DNA from: an uncultured Actinomycetes bacterium
GTDB lineage: Bacteria; Actinomycetota; Actinomycetes; Nanopelagicales; Nanopelagicaceae
NCBI GenBank assembly: GCA_903822245.1
Contig: CAIJOE010000126.1
Coordinates: 1 to 5,104 of the forward strand
DNA length: 5,104 nucleotides
Direction of reading: 5' to 3'
Part shown: one piece after another, positions 1 through 5,104 of the stretch
Layout of the letters: every line of letters begins with the position of its first letter
How positions within the stretch are numbered: position 1 is the stretch's first letter
Translations under genes and position numbers: made by a program
Notes under the pieces: generated by a model
The model's input: only the letters and a program-made list of their open reading frames with translations
Told to the model about the DNA's origin: nothing
Databases searched by the model: none

Positions 1-746
1 CTGCAATTGCTTTTGAAACCGTTGAATTAAATGGCACGCTGCCACTTCTTGCTCCAATGTCAGAAGTTGCCGGTCGGATGTCGATCCAAGTTGGAGCCAC
101 AGCTTTACAAAAACCAGAGGGCGGTCGTGGTGTTTTACTTGGGGGAGTTCCAGGTGTAAAGCCAGCAAAGGTTGTAGTTCTTGGCGGCGGAGTTGTTGGT
201 CTTTCAGCTGCAACTATCGCACTTGGCATGCGAGCTGATGTGACAATTCTTGATCTAGATTTAAATAGATTACGTCAGATCGATGATTTATATCAGGGAC
301 AAATAAAGACTCTTGCTTCCTCGGCTTATGCAATCCAAGAGCAATGCCTTGAAGCTGACTTAGTTATCGGAGCAGTTTTAGTCCACGGGGCTAAAGCGCC
401 ACGGCTAGTAAGTGATGAATTAGTTTCACGGATGAAACCAGGTTCAGTTCTAGTTGATGTTGCAATTGATCAAGGTGGTTGCTTTGAAGGATCAAAACCA
501 ACAACTCACTCTGGCCCAACTTTTAAGGTTCACAATTCACTTTATTATTGCGTTGCAAATATGCCAGGGGCAGTTCCAGCAACATCAACTGCCGCCCTTG
601 CTAATGCAACGATCAAATATGCCCTAGCCCTAGCCAATAAAGGGTGGGAGCAAGCCTGCGCAGATGATGATGCGCTGGCCCGTGGATTAAATGTTCATGA
701 AGGAAAGATTATGTATTCGGCAGTTGCTCACGCTCACGGCCTATAG
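1..746 (+). CDS. ald: Alanine dehydrogenase, C-terminal part (5' end outside window)
   Basis: Ald carries out the reversible NAD-dependent oxidative deamination of L-alanine to pyruvate and ammonium in the cytoplasm. The reading frame is open from the window edge; the first complete codon is at position 3 and the visible protein begins AIAFETVELNG. The ATG at 57 is internal, because the residues before it already match the family. About 248 residues are visible. Family lengths near 370 suggest roughly 110-120 N-terminal residues are missing, including the expected substrate-binding Lys and catalytic His. The NAD-binding Rossmann fold is clear: VVVLGGGVVG (GGGVVG encoded at 183-200), followed by VTILDLD, whose acidic residue would bind the ribose. 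The VLVDVAIDQGG motif has its Asp encoded at 468-470 and corresponds to the catalytic Asp270 region of the mycobacterial enzyme. VANMPGAVPATST is also typical. The protein ends at AVAHAHGL, with a shorter C-terminal tail than several homologues. Glutamine synthetase follows 61 nt downstream, so an ammonium-releasing and an ammonium-fixing enzyme are neighbours. Confidence 0.95.
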   Translation, partial: AIAFETVELNGTLPLLAPMSEVAGRMSIQVGATALQKPEGGRGVLLGGVPGVKPAKVVVLGGGVVGLSAATIALGMRADVTILDLDLNRLRQIDDLYQGQIKTLASSAYAIQEQCLEADLVIGAVLVHGAKAPRLVSDELVSRMKPGSVLVDVAIDQGGCFEGSKPTTHSGPTFKVHNSLYYCVANMPGAVPATSTAALANATIKYALALANKGWEQACADDDALARGLNVHEGKIMYSAVAHAHGL

Positions 747-766
747 GCAATTACCGGCTAAAGATT

Positions 767-784
767 CGTTAACAATTCCGTAAC
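767..784 (+). promoter_or_regulatory. Possible GlnR-type binding box upstream of glutamine synthetase
   Basis: Two direct repeats, CGTTAAC (767-773) and CCGTAAC (778-784), place TAAC at 770-773 and 781-784, exactly 11 bp or one helical turn apart. This gives the AC-n9-AC spacing described for GlnR sites in mycobacteria, in front of a nitrogen-assimilation gene. Only one pair of half-sites is seen. The first repeat also contains TTAACA (769-774), which could instead be a -35 element. No GlnR gene is visible in the window, so the assignment is tentative. Confidence 0.3.
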
Positions 785-794
785 ACACCTTTGG

Positions 795-800
795 CAGTAT
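795..800 (+). promoter_or_regulatory. Possible -10 element for a leaderless glnA transcript
   Basis: CAGTAT ends 7 nt before the ATG at 808, the spacing at which transcription would start on or next to the A of the start codon. The hexamer departs from the actinobacterial TANNNT consensus at its first base. A TTAACA at 769-774 could be a -35 box, but the 20-nt spacer is longer than usual. No SD sequence precedes either candidate ATG (799 or 808), which favours leaderless initiation. Confidence 0.35.
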
Positions 801-807
801 GGGTCCT

Positions 808-2112
808 ATGAACGATCAAATCAGCAAGCAAGAAGAATTTGTACTTCGCACCCTTGAAGAGCGCAATATTCGCTTTGTTCGTTTGTGGTTTACCGATGTG
901 CTTGGCTTTCTTAAATCTGTAGCAATCGCACCAGCTGAATTAGATAACGCATTTGCCGAAGGAATTGGCTTTGATGGATCTGCCATTGAAGGATTTGCTC
1001 GCCAAACTGAATCAGATATGTTGGCAAAGCCTGATGCATCTTCTTTCACAGTCCTGCCTTGGCGCACACAAGCACCTGGAGCAGCTCGCATGTTCTGCGA
1101 CATCACATTGCCAGATGGAACCCCATCTGCAGCAGATCCTAGAAATGTTTTAAAGCAAGTTCTTCGCAAGGCAGGGGAGATGGGTTTTACTGTTTATACC
1201 CATCCAGAAATGGAATTTTTCTTATTTAAAAATGCACCAGAACCAGGAGTTGCGCCAATCCCTGTGGATTCTGCCGGCTACTTTGATCAGACTTCATCAG
1301 CCGTTGGACACGATTTTCGTCGTCAGGCAATTACCATGCTTGAGGCAATGGGAGTTTCAGTTGAGTTCTCCCACCACGAAGGTGCGCCAGGACAACAAGA
1401 AATTGATCTGCGAGATGCCGACGCTTTAACTACTGCCGATAACATCATGACATTTCGCCACGTTGTTAAAGAGATCGCACTAGATCAGGGCTTTCATGCT
1501 TCCTTTATGCCAAAGCCATTTACTGATCATCCTGGCTCTGGAATGCATACTCACTTCTCACTATTTAAAGGTGAAGAAAATGCTTTCTATGATGCAAAAG
1601 GTGAATTGCAATTATCACCAGTTGGCCGATCATTTATTGCCGGAATTATCAAACATGCCCGTGAATTCACTGCGATCACAAACCAATGGGTCAATTCATA
1701 TAAGCGTCTAAGTGGTGGGGGCGAGGCTCCAGCTGATGTGACTTGGGGCCATAATGATCGTTCTTCAATGGTTCGTATTCCTTCATACAAACCACGCAAA
1801 GAAGCAAGTACCAGAGTTGAAGTTAGATCACCAGATTCTGGTTGTAATCCATATTTGGCATTTGCCGTAATCATCGCCGCTGGATTAAAGGGAATTGAAT
1901 CTAAGTATGAGTTAGAGACTTCAAATTCGCCACAGAAGTTGCCAACAACTCTAGATGAGGCAATCACCGCTATGGAATCTAGCGAGCTAGTTCGCCAAGC
2001 GCTGGGCGAGGATGTATTTGAATACGTTTTGCGCAATAAGAAGGCTGAATGGGCCGATTACCGCAAGCAAGTTAGCGCATATGAGATAGATAGATATCTA
2101 CCTGTCCTCTAG
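808..2112 (+). CDS. glnA: Type I glutamine synthetase, GlnA2-like
   Basis: This enzyme makes glutamine from glutamate, ammonium and ATP in the cytoplasm. From the ATG at 808 it has 434 residues, against about 446 for mycobacterial GlnA2, which it resembles from the start (EFVLRTLEERNIRFVRLWFT). The family motifs are in order: FDGSAIEGF (55-63); HPEMEFFLF with metal-binding Glu134 and Glu136; SHHEGAPGQQEIDLR (188-202); GMHTHFSLF with the ATP-site His247; NSYKRLSGGGEAP with the flap Glu306; and VEVRSPDSGCNPYLAFA with Arg340. The substrate- and metal-binding set is therefore complete. I prefer 808 because it best fits the GlnA2 N-terminus and the -10-like hexamer; the ATG at 799 would add three residues. 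Between GIESKYE (362-368) and LPTTL (378-382) only 9 residues remain, where GlnA2 and Bacillus GlnA have about 24. The segment corresponding to the adenylylation-loop region is missing, so control by GlnE-type adenylylation at that site is not expected. GlnA2 or GlnA1 identity cannot be proved from one window, but the sequence favours GlnA2. Confidence 0.95.
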   Translation: MNDQISKQEEFVLRTLEERNIRFVRLWFTDVLGFLKSVAIAPAELDNAFAEGIGFDGSAIEGFARQTESDMLAKPDASSFTVLPWRTQAPGAARMFCDITLPDGTPSAADPRNVLKQVLRKAGEMGFTVYTHPEMEFFLFKNAPEPGVAPIPVDSAGYFDQTSSAVGHDFRRQAITMLEAMGVSVEFSHHEGAPGQQEIDLRDADALTTADNIMTFRHVVKEIALDQGFHASFMPKPFTDHPGSGMHTHFSLFKGEENAFYDAKGELQLSPVGRSFIAGIIKHAREFTAITNQWVNSYKRLSGGGEAPADVTWGHNDRSSMVRIPSYKPRKEASTRVEVRSPDSGCNPYLAFAVIIAAGLKGIESKYELETSNSPQKLPTTLDEAITAMESSELVRQALGEDVFEYVLRNKKAEWADYRKQVSAYEIDRYLPVL

Positions 2113-2114
2113 GT

Positions 2115-2120
2115 TATAGT
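2115..2120 (+). promoter_or_regulatory. -10 promoter element of the leu leader / leuA transcript
   Basis: TATAGT is a good match to TANNNT/TATAAT. It lies just after the glnA stop codon and 7 nt before the ATG at 2128, so the transcript would be expected to begin at or very near that ATG, giving a leaderless leader peptide. No convincing -35 hexamer is seen 16-18 nt upstream, which is common in actinobacteria. Confidence 0.65.
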
Positions 2121-2127
2121 TGGACTT

Positions 2128-2184
2128 ATGCGCGGCTTACTAACTCAAGGACTCCTCCTTTGCTGCCGCAATGGGGCCAAATAG
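2128..2184 (+). CDS. Leucine-rich leader peptide for leuA (18 codons)
   Basis: The frame reads MRGLLTQGLLLCCRNGAK and ends at TAG. Five of 18 codons are Leu, in two runs: TTA CTA (2137-2142) and CTC CTC CTT (2152-2160). It starts 7 nt after TATAGT, has no SD, lies directly upstream of leuA and ends inside the loop of a strong hairpin. This is the signature of an attenuation leader: the peptide itself is probably not functional, and the speed of translation through the Leu codons reports charged tRNA-Leu. Two Cys codons follow the second Leu run. Translation and function are inferred from position and composition. An untranslated leader with a chance Leu run is the alternative, but the coincidences with the RNA structure make that less likely. 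Confidence 0.75.
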   Translation: MRGLLTQGLLLCCRNGAK

Positions 2185-2218
2185 CCGGCTCCCCTATTGC
2201 GGAGTTTGGGCTTGCCGG
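2166..2218 (+). promoter_or_regulatory. LEU-element-like hairpin and pseudoknot upstream of leuA
   Basis: CCGCAATGGGG (2166-2176) pairs with CCCCTATTGCGG (2191-2202) to give 11 bp with one bulged T at 2195 and a 14-nt loop. Within the loop, CCGGC (2185-2189) is complementary to GCCGG (2214-2218) downstream, forming an H-type pseudoknot. The stop codon of the leader peptide (2182-2184) lies in the loop immediately before the pseudoknot strand. No U-run follows the stem, so this is not a Rho-independent terminator. A conserved pseudoknot named the LEU element has been predicted by comparative genomics upstream of leuA in most Actinobacteria; position and topology fit, but I cannot align it to the published consensus here. 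Confidence 0.6.
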
Positions 2219-2247
2219 GAAACCCACCCAACAAAGCAAAAGAATTT

Positions 2248-2253
2248 GAGGAG
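2248..2253 (+). promoter_or_regulatory. Strong ribosome binding site of leuA
   Basis: GAGGAG lies 8 nt before the leuA ATG at 2262 and is the only strong SD in the window. It fixes the leuA start and fits a gene read from a long leader. It is also the target of the complementary leader segment at 2151-2157. Confidence 0.85.
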
Positions 2254-2261
2254 TTAATAAA

Positions 2262-3986
2262 ATGAATTTTCCAAAGCAAATACCTTCAACGATGCCAGTG
2301 CATCGTTATTCACCATTTATTCCAGTCGATTTAACCGATCGCACTTGGCCAACTAAGCAAATTGATAAGGCACCCAAGTGGTGTTCAGTTGATCTGCGCG
2401 ATGGCAATCAGGCGCTAATTGAACCGATGGATGTTGCCCGTAAATTGGCGATGTTCAAGCTATTAGTTGAGATGGGCTATAAAGAGATTGAAGTAGGTTT
2501 CCCATCCGCCTCACAAACAGATTTTGATTTTGTTAGAAAGATCATCCAAGATGGGCTAATCCCAGATGATGTAATCATCCAGGTTCTAACCCAAGCCCGC
2601 GAATCTTTAATCAAGCGAACCTATGAATCTCTCAAGGGCGCCAAGCAGGCGGTAGTGCACCTATATAACTCAACTTCAACTCTTCAACGCAGAGTGGTCT
2701 TTGGCTTAGATAAAGAGGGCATAAAGCAGATTGCAGTAGAAGGTGCCAAGCTATGTAAGAAGTATGAAGAGTTAGTTCCAGGAACTGTGATCTCATATGA
2801 GTACTCACCAGAGTCTTATACCGGAACTGAACTTGAATTCGCCGTGCAAGTTTGTGATGCGGTAAATGATGTTTGGCAGCCAACTCCAGAGCACAAGTCA
2901 ATTATCAACTTGCCTGCCACCGTTGAGATGGCAACACCAAATGTCTATGCCGATTCAATTGAGTGGATGCATCGCAATCTAAAGTATCGAGATTCCATCG
3001 TGCTCTCACTACACCCACATAATGATCGTGGCACAGGTGTTGCAGCAGCCGAACTTGGCTATATGGCCGGAGCTGATCGCATCGAAGGAACGCTATTTGG
3101 TAACGGAGAGCGTACTGGAAATGTCTGCCTAGTTACTCTTGGTTTAAATCTATTTAGTTATGGAATTGATCCGCATATTGACTTCTCTGATCTTGATGAA
3201 GTTCGCCGCACAGTTGAGTATTGCAACCAACTTCGCGTGCCAGAGCGCCATCCATATGGCGGAGATCTAGTCTTTACGGCATTTTCTGGTTCCCATCAAG
3301 ATGCAATCAAAAAAGGCTTTGAGCATCTAGAAAAGGATGCCAAGAGTGCTGGAAAGCATGTGCACGAAATTGCCTGGGCCGTTCCTTATCTGCCGATTGA
3401 TCCAAAAGATATTGGTCGCTCATATGAAGCAGTTATTCGGGTTAATTCCCAATCAGGTAAGGGCGGTATTGCCTACTTACTTAAGAGTGAGCACCACCTA
3501 GATCTACCGCGCCGCTTACAGATTGAATTTAGTAGCGTGGTTCAAGCAAAGAGTGATGAGCAAGGCGGGGAATTCTCAGCAACTGATCTTTGGCATATTT
3601 TCGAAGATGAATACTTGCCTGCTAATCAAAACAAGTGGGGTCGCTTTCGCCTTAAGGCGATGAGCCAATCTTCACACCTAGATGAAGATGCAAAGCTCTC
3701 AGTAGATATCGATGATGCGGGAAATATTCACACCCTTAGTGGCACAGGTAATGGACCGATTGCTGCCTTTGTAAACATCATCAATGCATATCTACCAGAT
3801 GTAAATGTTCGAGTATTGGATTACTACGAGCATGCACTTTCTGCTGGTGGGGATGCAAAGGCTGCGGCATACCTAGAGTGTGAAGTAGGGGGCCGAATTT
3901 TCTGGGGTGTAGGAATTGATCCTTCAACCACTACCGCTTCACTAAAGGCAGTCGTGTCTGCGGTAAATCGAGGACTTAAAAAGTAA
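2262..3986 (+). CDS. leuA: 2-isopropylmalate synthase
   Basis: LeuA condenses acetyl-CoA with 2-oxoisovalerate to 2-isopropylmalate, the committed step of leucine synthesis, and is normally feedback-inhibited by leucine. The 574-residue protein is the long actinobacterial/fungal type, without the extra tandem repeats that lengthen the M. tuberculosis enzyme. The catalytic TIM barrel carries WCSVDLRDGNQALIEPM with Arg46 and metal-binding Asp47; SPESYTGTELEFA (182-194) for acetyl-CoA/keto-acid handling; HPHNDRGTG with metal-binding His251 and His253; and the family signature GNGERTGN (280-287). A linker region has FSGSHQDAIKKG (His345) and DPKDIGRSYEAVIRVNSQSGKGG (380-402, including Tyr388). 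The C-terminal allosteric LeuA-dimer domain covers about 435-574, with HTLSGTGNGPIAAF and a final DPSTTTASLKAVVSAVNR. The strong SD supports the start at 2262. Expression is probably controlled by the Leu-rich leader and pseudoknot just upstream. recO follows after 19 nt and may be partly cotranscribed. No key residue appears to be missing. Confidence 0.97.
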   Translation: MNFPKQIPSTMPVHRYSPFIPVDLTDRTWPTKQIDKAPKWCSVDLRDGNQALIEPMDVARKLAMFKLLVEMGYKEIEVGFPSASQTDFDFVRKIIQDGLIPDDVIIQVLTQARESLIKRTYESLKGAKQAVVHLYNSTSTLQRRVVFGLDKEGIKQIAVEGAKLCKKYEELVPGTVISYEYSPESYTGTELEFAVQVCDAVNDVWQPTPEHKSIINLPATVEMATPNVYADSIEWMHRNLKYRDSIVLSLHPHNDRGTGVAAAELGYMAGADRIEGTLFGNGERTGNVCLVTLGLNLFSYGIDPHIDFSDLDEVRRTVEYCNQLRVPERHPYGGDLVFTAFSGSHQDAIKKGFEHLEKDAKSAGKHVHEIAWAVPYLPIDPKDIGRSYEAVIRVNSQSGKGGIAYLLKSEHHLDLPRRLQIEFSSVVQAKSDEQGGEFSATDLWHIFEDEYLPANQNKWGRFRLKAMSQSSHLDEDAKLSVDIDDAGNIHTLSGTGNGPIAAFVNIINAYLPDVNVRVLDYYEHALSAGGDAKAAAYLECEVGGRIFWGVGIDPSTTTASLKAVVSAVNRGLKK

Positions 3987-3993
3987 TTCTCGC

Positions 3994-3999
3994 TACGGT
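3994..3999 (+). promoter_or_regulatory. Possible -10 element for leaderless recO
   Basis: TACGGT fits TANNNT and is followed by 6 nt and then the recO GTG at 4006. The leuA stop is at 3984-3986, so this lies wholly in the short gap. No SD precedes the GTG, and no clear -35 is visible. The element would let recO and uppS be expressed independently of leucine control. TANNNT is degenerate, so the match could be chance. Confidence 0.4.
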
Positions 4000-4005
4000 T
4001 ACCCC

Positions 4006-4737
4006 GTGAGTGTTTACCGAGATCAAGGCGTAGTTTTGCGCACGCAAAAGCTTGGTGAAGCCGATCGAATTATTACCCTCTTCACAAAAGAGCACGGCCG
4101 AATCAAAGCAGTTGCTAAAGGAGTTCGGCGCACAAAATCTAAGTTTGGTGCGCGCCTAGAACCGACTAGCTTTGTTGATCTTCAGCTCTATGCCGGTAAA
4201 TCTTTGGATATCGTCACGGAAGTAACCTCAATTGAGAACTTTGGACAAGCACTATCTGCAGATTATAAGAATTGGACTACTGCTAATTCCATTTTGGAAG
4301 CTGCAGAGCGCTTTACTGAAAACGAGCATGAACCAGCAGTTCAACAGTTTAATTTAGTTGTTGGCGCCCTTCGCGCTCTTGCATATGCAACTTATGACTC
4401 ATCATTAATACTTGATGCTTATCTTCTTAGGTCTTTGGCAGTAGCCGGATTTGCCCCATCGATGACCCTTTGTTCTAGATGTGATAAACCAGGGCCACAC
4501 AAATACTTCTCACTTGTGGGCGGAGGATCGGTTTGTGCTGATTGCAAACCTTCAGCTGCTGCCACTCCAACCCCAGAGACATTGCAGTTAATGGCAGACC
4601 TACTTACTGGCCAGTGGGTTGGCGCAGTAGATAGTGATGTGAAATCTAGACGCGAAGCATCAGGTTTGATTGCCGCTTATTTGCAGTGGCACCTTGAACG
4701 AGGTTTACGTAGCCTGTCATTAGTTGAGAGAATCTGA
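4006..4737 (+). CDS. recO: DNA repair protein RecO
   Basis: RecO works in the RecFOR pathway, annealing single strands and helping load RecA onto SSB-coated DNA at gaps. The 243-residue product begins at GTG with SVYRDQGVVLRTQKLGEADRI, the typical start of actinobacterial RecO, which supports this start codon. Residues 1-80 form the N-terminal OB-fold domain, including the basic stretch GRIKAVAKGVRRTKSKFGARL (31-51). A helical domain follows. A zinc-binding module is visible as CSRC (Cys156, Cys159) and CADC (Cys177, Cys180), so all four expected cysteines are present. The length is normal. The gap to leuA is only 19 nt with a possible promoter in it, and uppS starts 2 nt after the stop codon, so recO and uppS are almost certainly cotranscribed. 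The recO-uppS pair is also adjacent in mycobacteria. Confidence 0.95.
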   Translation: MSVYRDQGVVLRTQKLGEADRIITLFTKEHGRIKAVAKGVRRTKSKFGARLEPTSFVDLQLYAGKSLDIVTEVTSIENFGQALSADYKNWTTANSILEAAERFTENEHEPAVQQFNLVVGALRALAYATYDSSLILDAYLLRSLAVAGFAPSMTLCSRCDKPGPHKYFSLVGGGSVCADCKPSAAATPTPETLQLMADLLTGQWVGAVDSDVKSRREASGLIAAYLQWHLERGLRSLSLVERI

Positions 4738-4739
4738 TC

Positions 4740-5104
4740 GTGGCAATTCCAAAGCTAAAAGCAGATCAAATTCCAAATCACGTTGCAGTTGTGATGGATG
4801 GCAATGGTCGCTGGGCTAAAGCGCGTGGCCTACCTAGGACTGCGGGACATGAAGCGGGGGAGAAAGCACTTTTTGATGTTGTGCAGGGCGCAATTCAAAT
4901 CGGAGTCAAAGAATTAAGTGCCTATGCTTTTTCTACCGAGAATTGGCGCAGATCTGCCGAAGAAGTGCGCTTTTTGATGGGATTTAATCGTGACGTATTG
5001 CGAAGGCGCCGTGATGAAATGAATGACTTAGGGGTCAAAATTCAGTGGGTTGGCCGGCCACAAAAACTCTGGGCAAGTGTGATTAACGAACTACAAGAAG
5101 CCCA
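4740..5104 (+). CDS. uppS: Isoprenyl (undecaprenyl/decaprenyl) diphosphate synthase, N-terminal part
   Basis: This cis-prenyltransferase extends an allylic diphosphate with isopentenyl diphosphate to make the polyprenyl carrier for peptidoglycan and other cell-wall polymers. From the GTG at 4740 there are 121 complete codons before the window ends, about half of the usual length near 250. The start MAIPKLKADQIPNHVAVVMD leads into the family motif MDGNGRWAKARGLPRTAGH, with catalytic Asp20, Asn22, Gly23, Arg24 and the diphosphate-binding Arg33 to His37. AFSTENWRRSAEEV (63-76) is the second conserved block. QWVGRPQKLWASVINEL resembles the mycobacterial long-chain enzyme Rv2361c, so a C50 product is possible, but chain length cannot be read from this fragment. 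The GTG lies 2 nt after the recO stop. A weak GAGAG (4726-4730) could be an SD, and GAGAAT (4728-4733) followed by 6 nt could instead be a poor -10. Translational coupling to recO is likely. Confidence 0.93.
   Translation, partial: MAIPKLKADQIPNHVAVVMDGNGRWAKARGLPRTAGHEAGEKALFDVVQGAIQIGVKELSAYAFSTENWRRSAEEVRFLMGFNRDVLRRRRDEMNDLGVKIQWVGRPQKLWASVINELQEA

Larger units (their letters stand above)
2151..2254 (+). promoter_or_regulatory. Anti-SD:SD pairing in the leuA leader
   Basis: ACTCCTC (2151-2157) is exactly complementary to GAGGAGT (2248-2254), a 7-bp duplex that would cover the whole leuA SD. The upstream strand lies on the leader codons CTC CTC (Leu9-Leu10), so a ribosome stalled there would mask it. 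A second weaker option pairs TAACTC (2141-2146) with GAGTTA (2251-2256). The anti-SD segment can also form a local hairpin, AAGGA (2147-2151) with TCCTT (2156-2160), or pair through ACTCC (2151-2155) with GGAGT (2201-2205). Such exclusive pairings are expected of a switch, but they were found by eye and not by energy calculation. Confidence 0.55.

Noticed and set aside
57..59. ATG at 57 as the start of ald
   Set aside because: The frame is open to the window edge and the residues before it (AIAFETVELNG) match alanine dehydrogenase, so this Met is internal.
621..635. Short tandem repeat of GCCCTA in ald
   Set aside because: Two and a half 6-bp units encode a normal Ala-Leu helix segment (ALALA); nothing suggests a functional repeat.
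816..2036. Open frames on the minus strand (816-1169, 1587-2036) and in other plus frames (953-1153, 1232-1429, 1496-1711) inside the glutamine synthetase gene
   Set aside because: They overlap a gene with complete family motifs, show no recognisable domain and have no start signals; they are shadows of the real reading frame.
2183..2190. AGCCGGCT palindrome as a protein operator
   Set aside because: It is only 8 bp, lies in the hairpin loop, and its sequence is better explained by the pseudoknot pairing.
2166..2207. Rho-independent terminator formed by the strong hairpin upstream of leuA
   Set aside because: The stem is followed by AGTTTGGG, not a U-run, so transcription attenuation by intrinsic termination is not supported.
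2206..2231. Downstream hairpin TTGGG (2206-2210) with CCCAA (2227-2231), and the small GGG-AAA-CCC hairpin at 2217-2225
   Set aside because: These are short, they compete with the pseudoknot strand, and no following T-run or conserved motif is seen; they may be alternative folds but cannot be supported separately.
2632..2901. Minus-strand open frame of 89 codons inside leuA
   Set aside because: It overlaps the catalytic domain of leuA and has no recognisable protein features.

Overview
The window most likely comes from a low-GC, streamlined actinobacterium. By eye the GC content is in the mid-40s percent. The freshwater acI group (Nanopelagicales) is a plausible source, but that is inference. 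The evidence is a GlnA2-like glutamine synthetase with close resemblance to the mycobacterial protein, a long actinobacterial-type LeuA, an adjacent recO-uppS pair as in mycobacteria, very short intergenic gaps, and gene starts without Shine-Dalgarno (SD) sequences that sit 6-7 nt behind -10-like hexamers, which is the arrangement of leaderless actinobacterial transcripts.

Layout, with all genes on the + strand: the 3' two-thirds of alanine dehydrogenase (ald, 1-746); a 61-nt gap with a possible promoter and a possible GlnR-type box; a type I glutamine synthetase (808-2112); a 149-nt gap that is densely regulatory; 2-isopropylmalate synthase (leuA, 2262-3986); a 19-nt gap with a possible recO promoter; recO (4006-4737); and the first half of an undecaprenyl/decaprenyl diphosphate synthase (uppS, from 4740), which runs off the window. 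Ald and glutamine synthetase belong to nitrogen metabolism, LeuA commits carbon to leucine, RecO is a repair protein and UppS makes the lipid carrier for the cell wall.

The most interesting part is the glnA2-leuA gap. A TATAGT box lies 7 nt before an ATG that opens an 18-codon reading frame with five leucine codons, MRGLLTQGLLLCCRNGAK. Its last codons lie in an 11-bp hairpin whose loop can pair with bases further downstream to form a pseudoknot. The three consecutive Leu codons overlap a 7-nt segment that is exactly complementary to the leuA SD. Together this looks like a leucine-responsive, translation-coupled switch without an intrinsic terminator. It corresponds in position, and probably in type, to the LEU element pseudoknot predicted upstream of actinobacterial leuA genes. 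The family is therefore not new, but the overlap of Leu codons with the anti-SD and the apparent leaderless start are specific and testable. No mobile elements, CRISPR arrays, rRNA or tRNA genes were seen.
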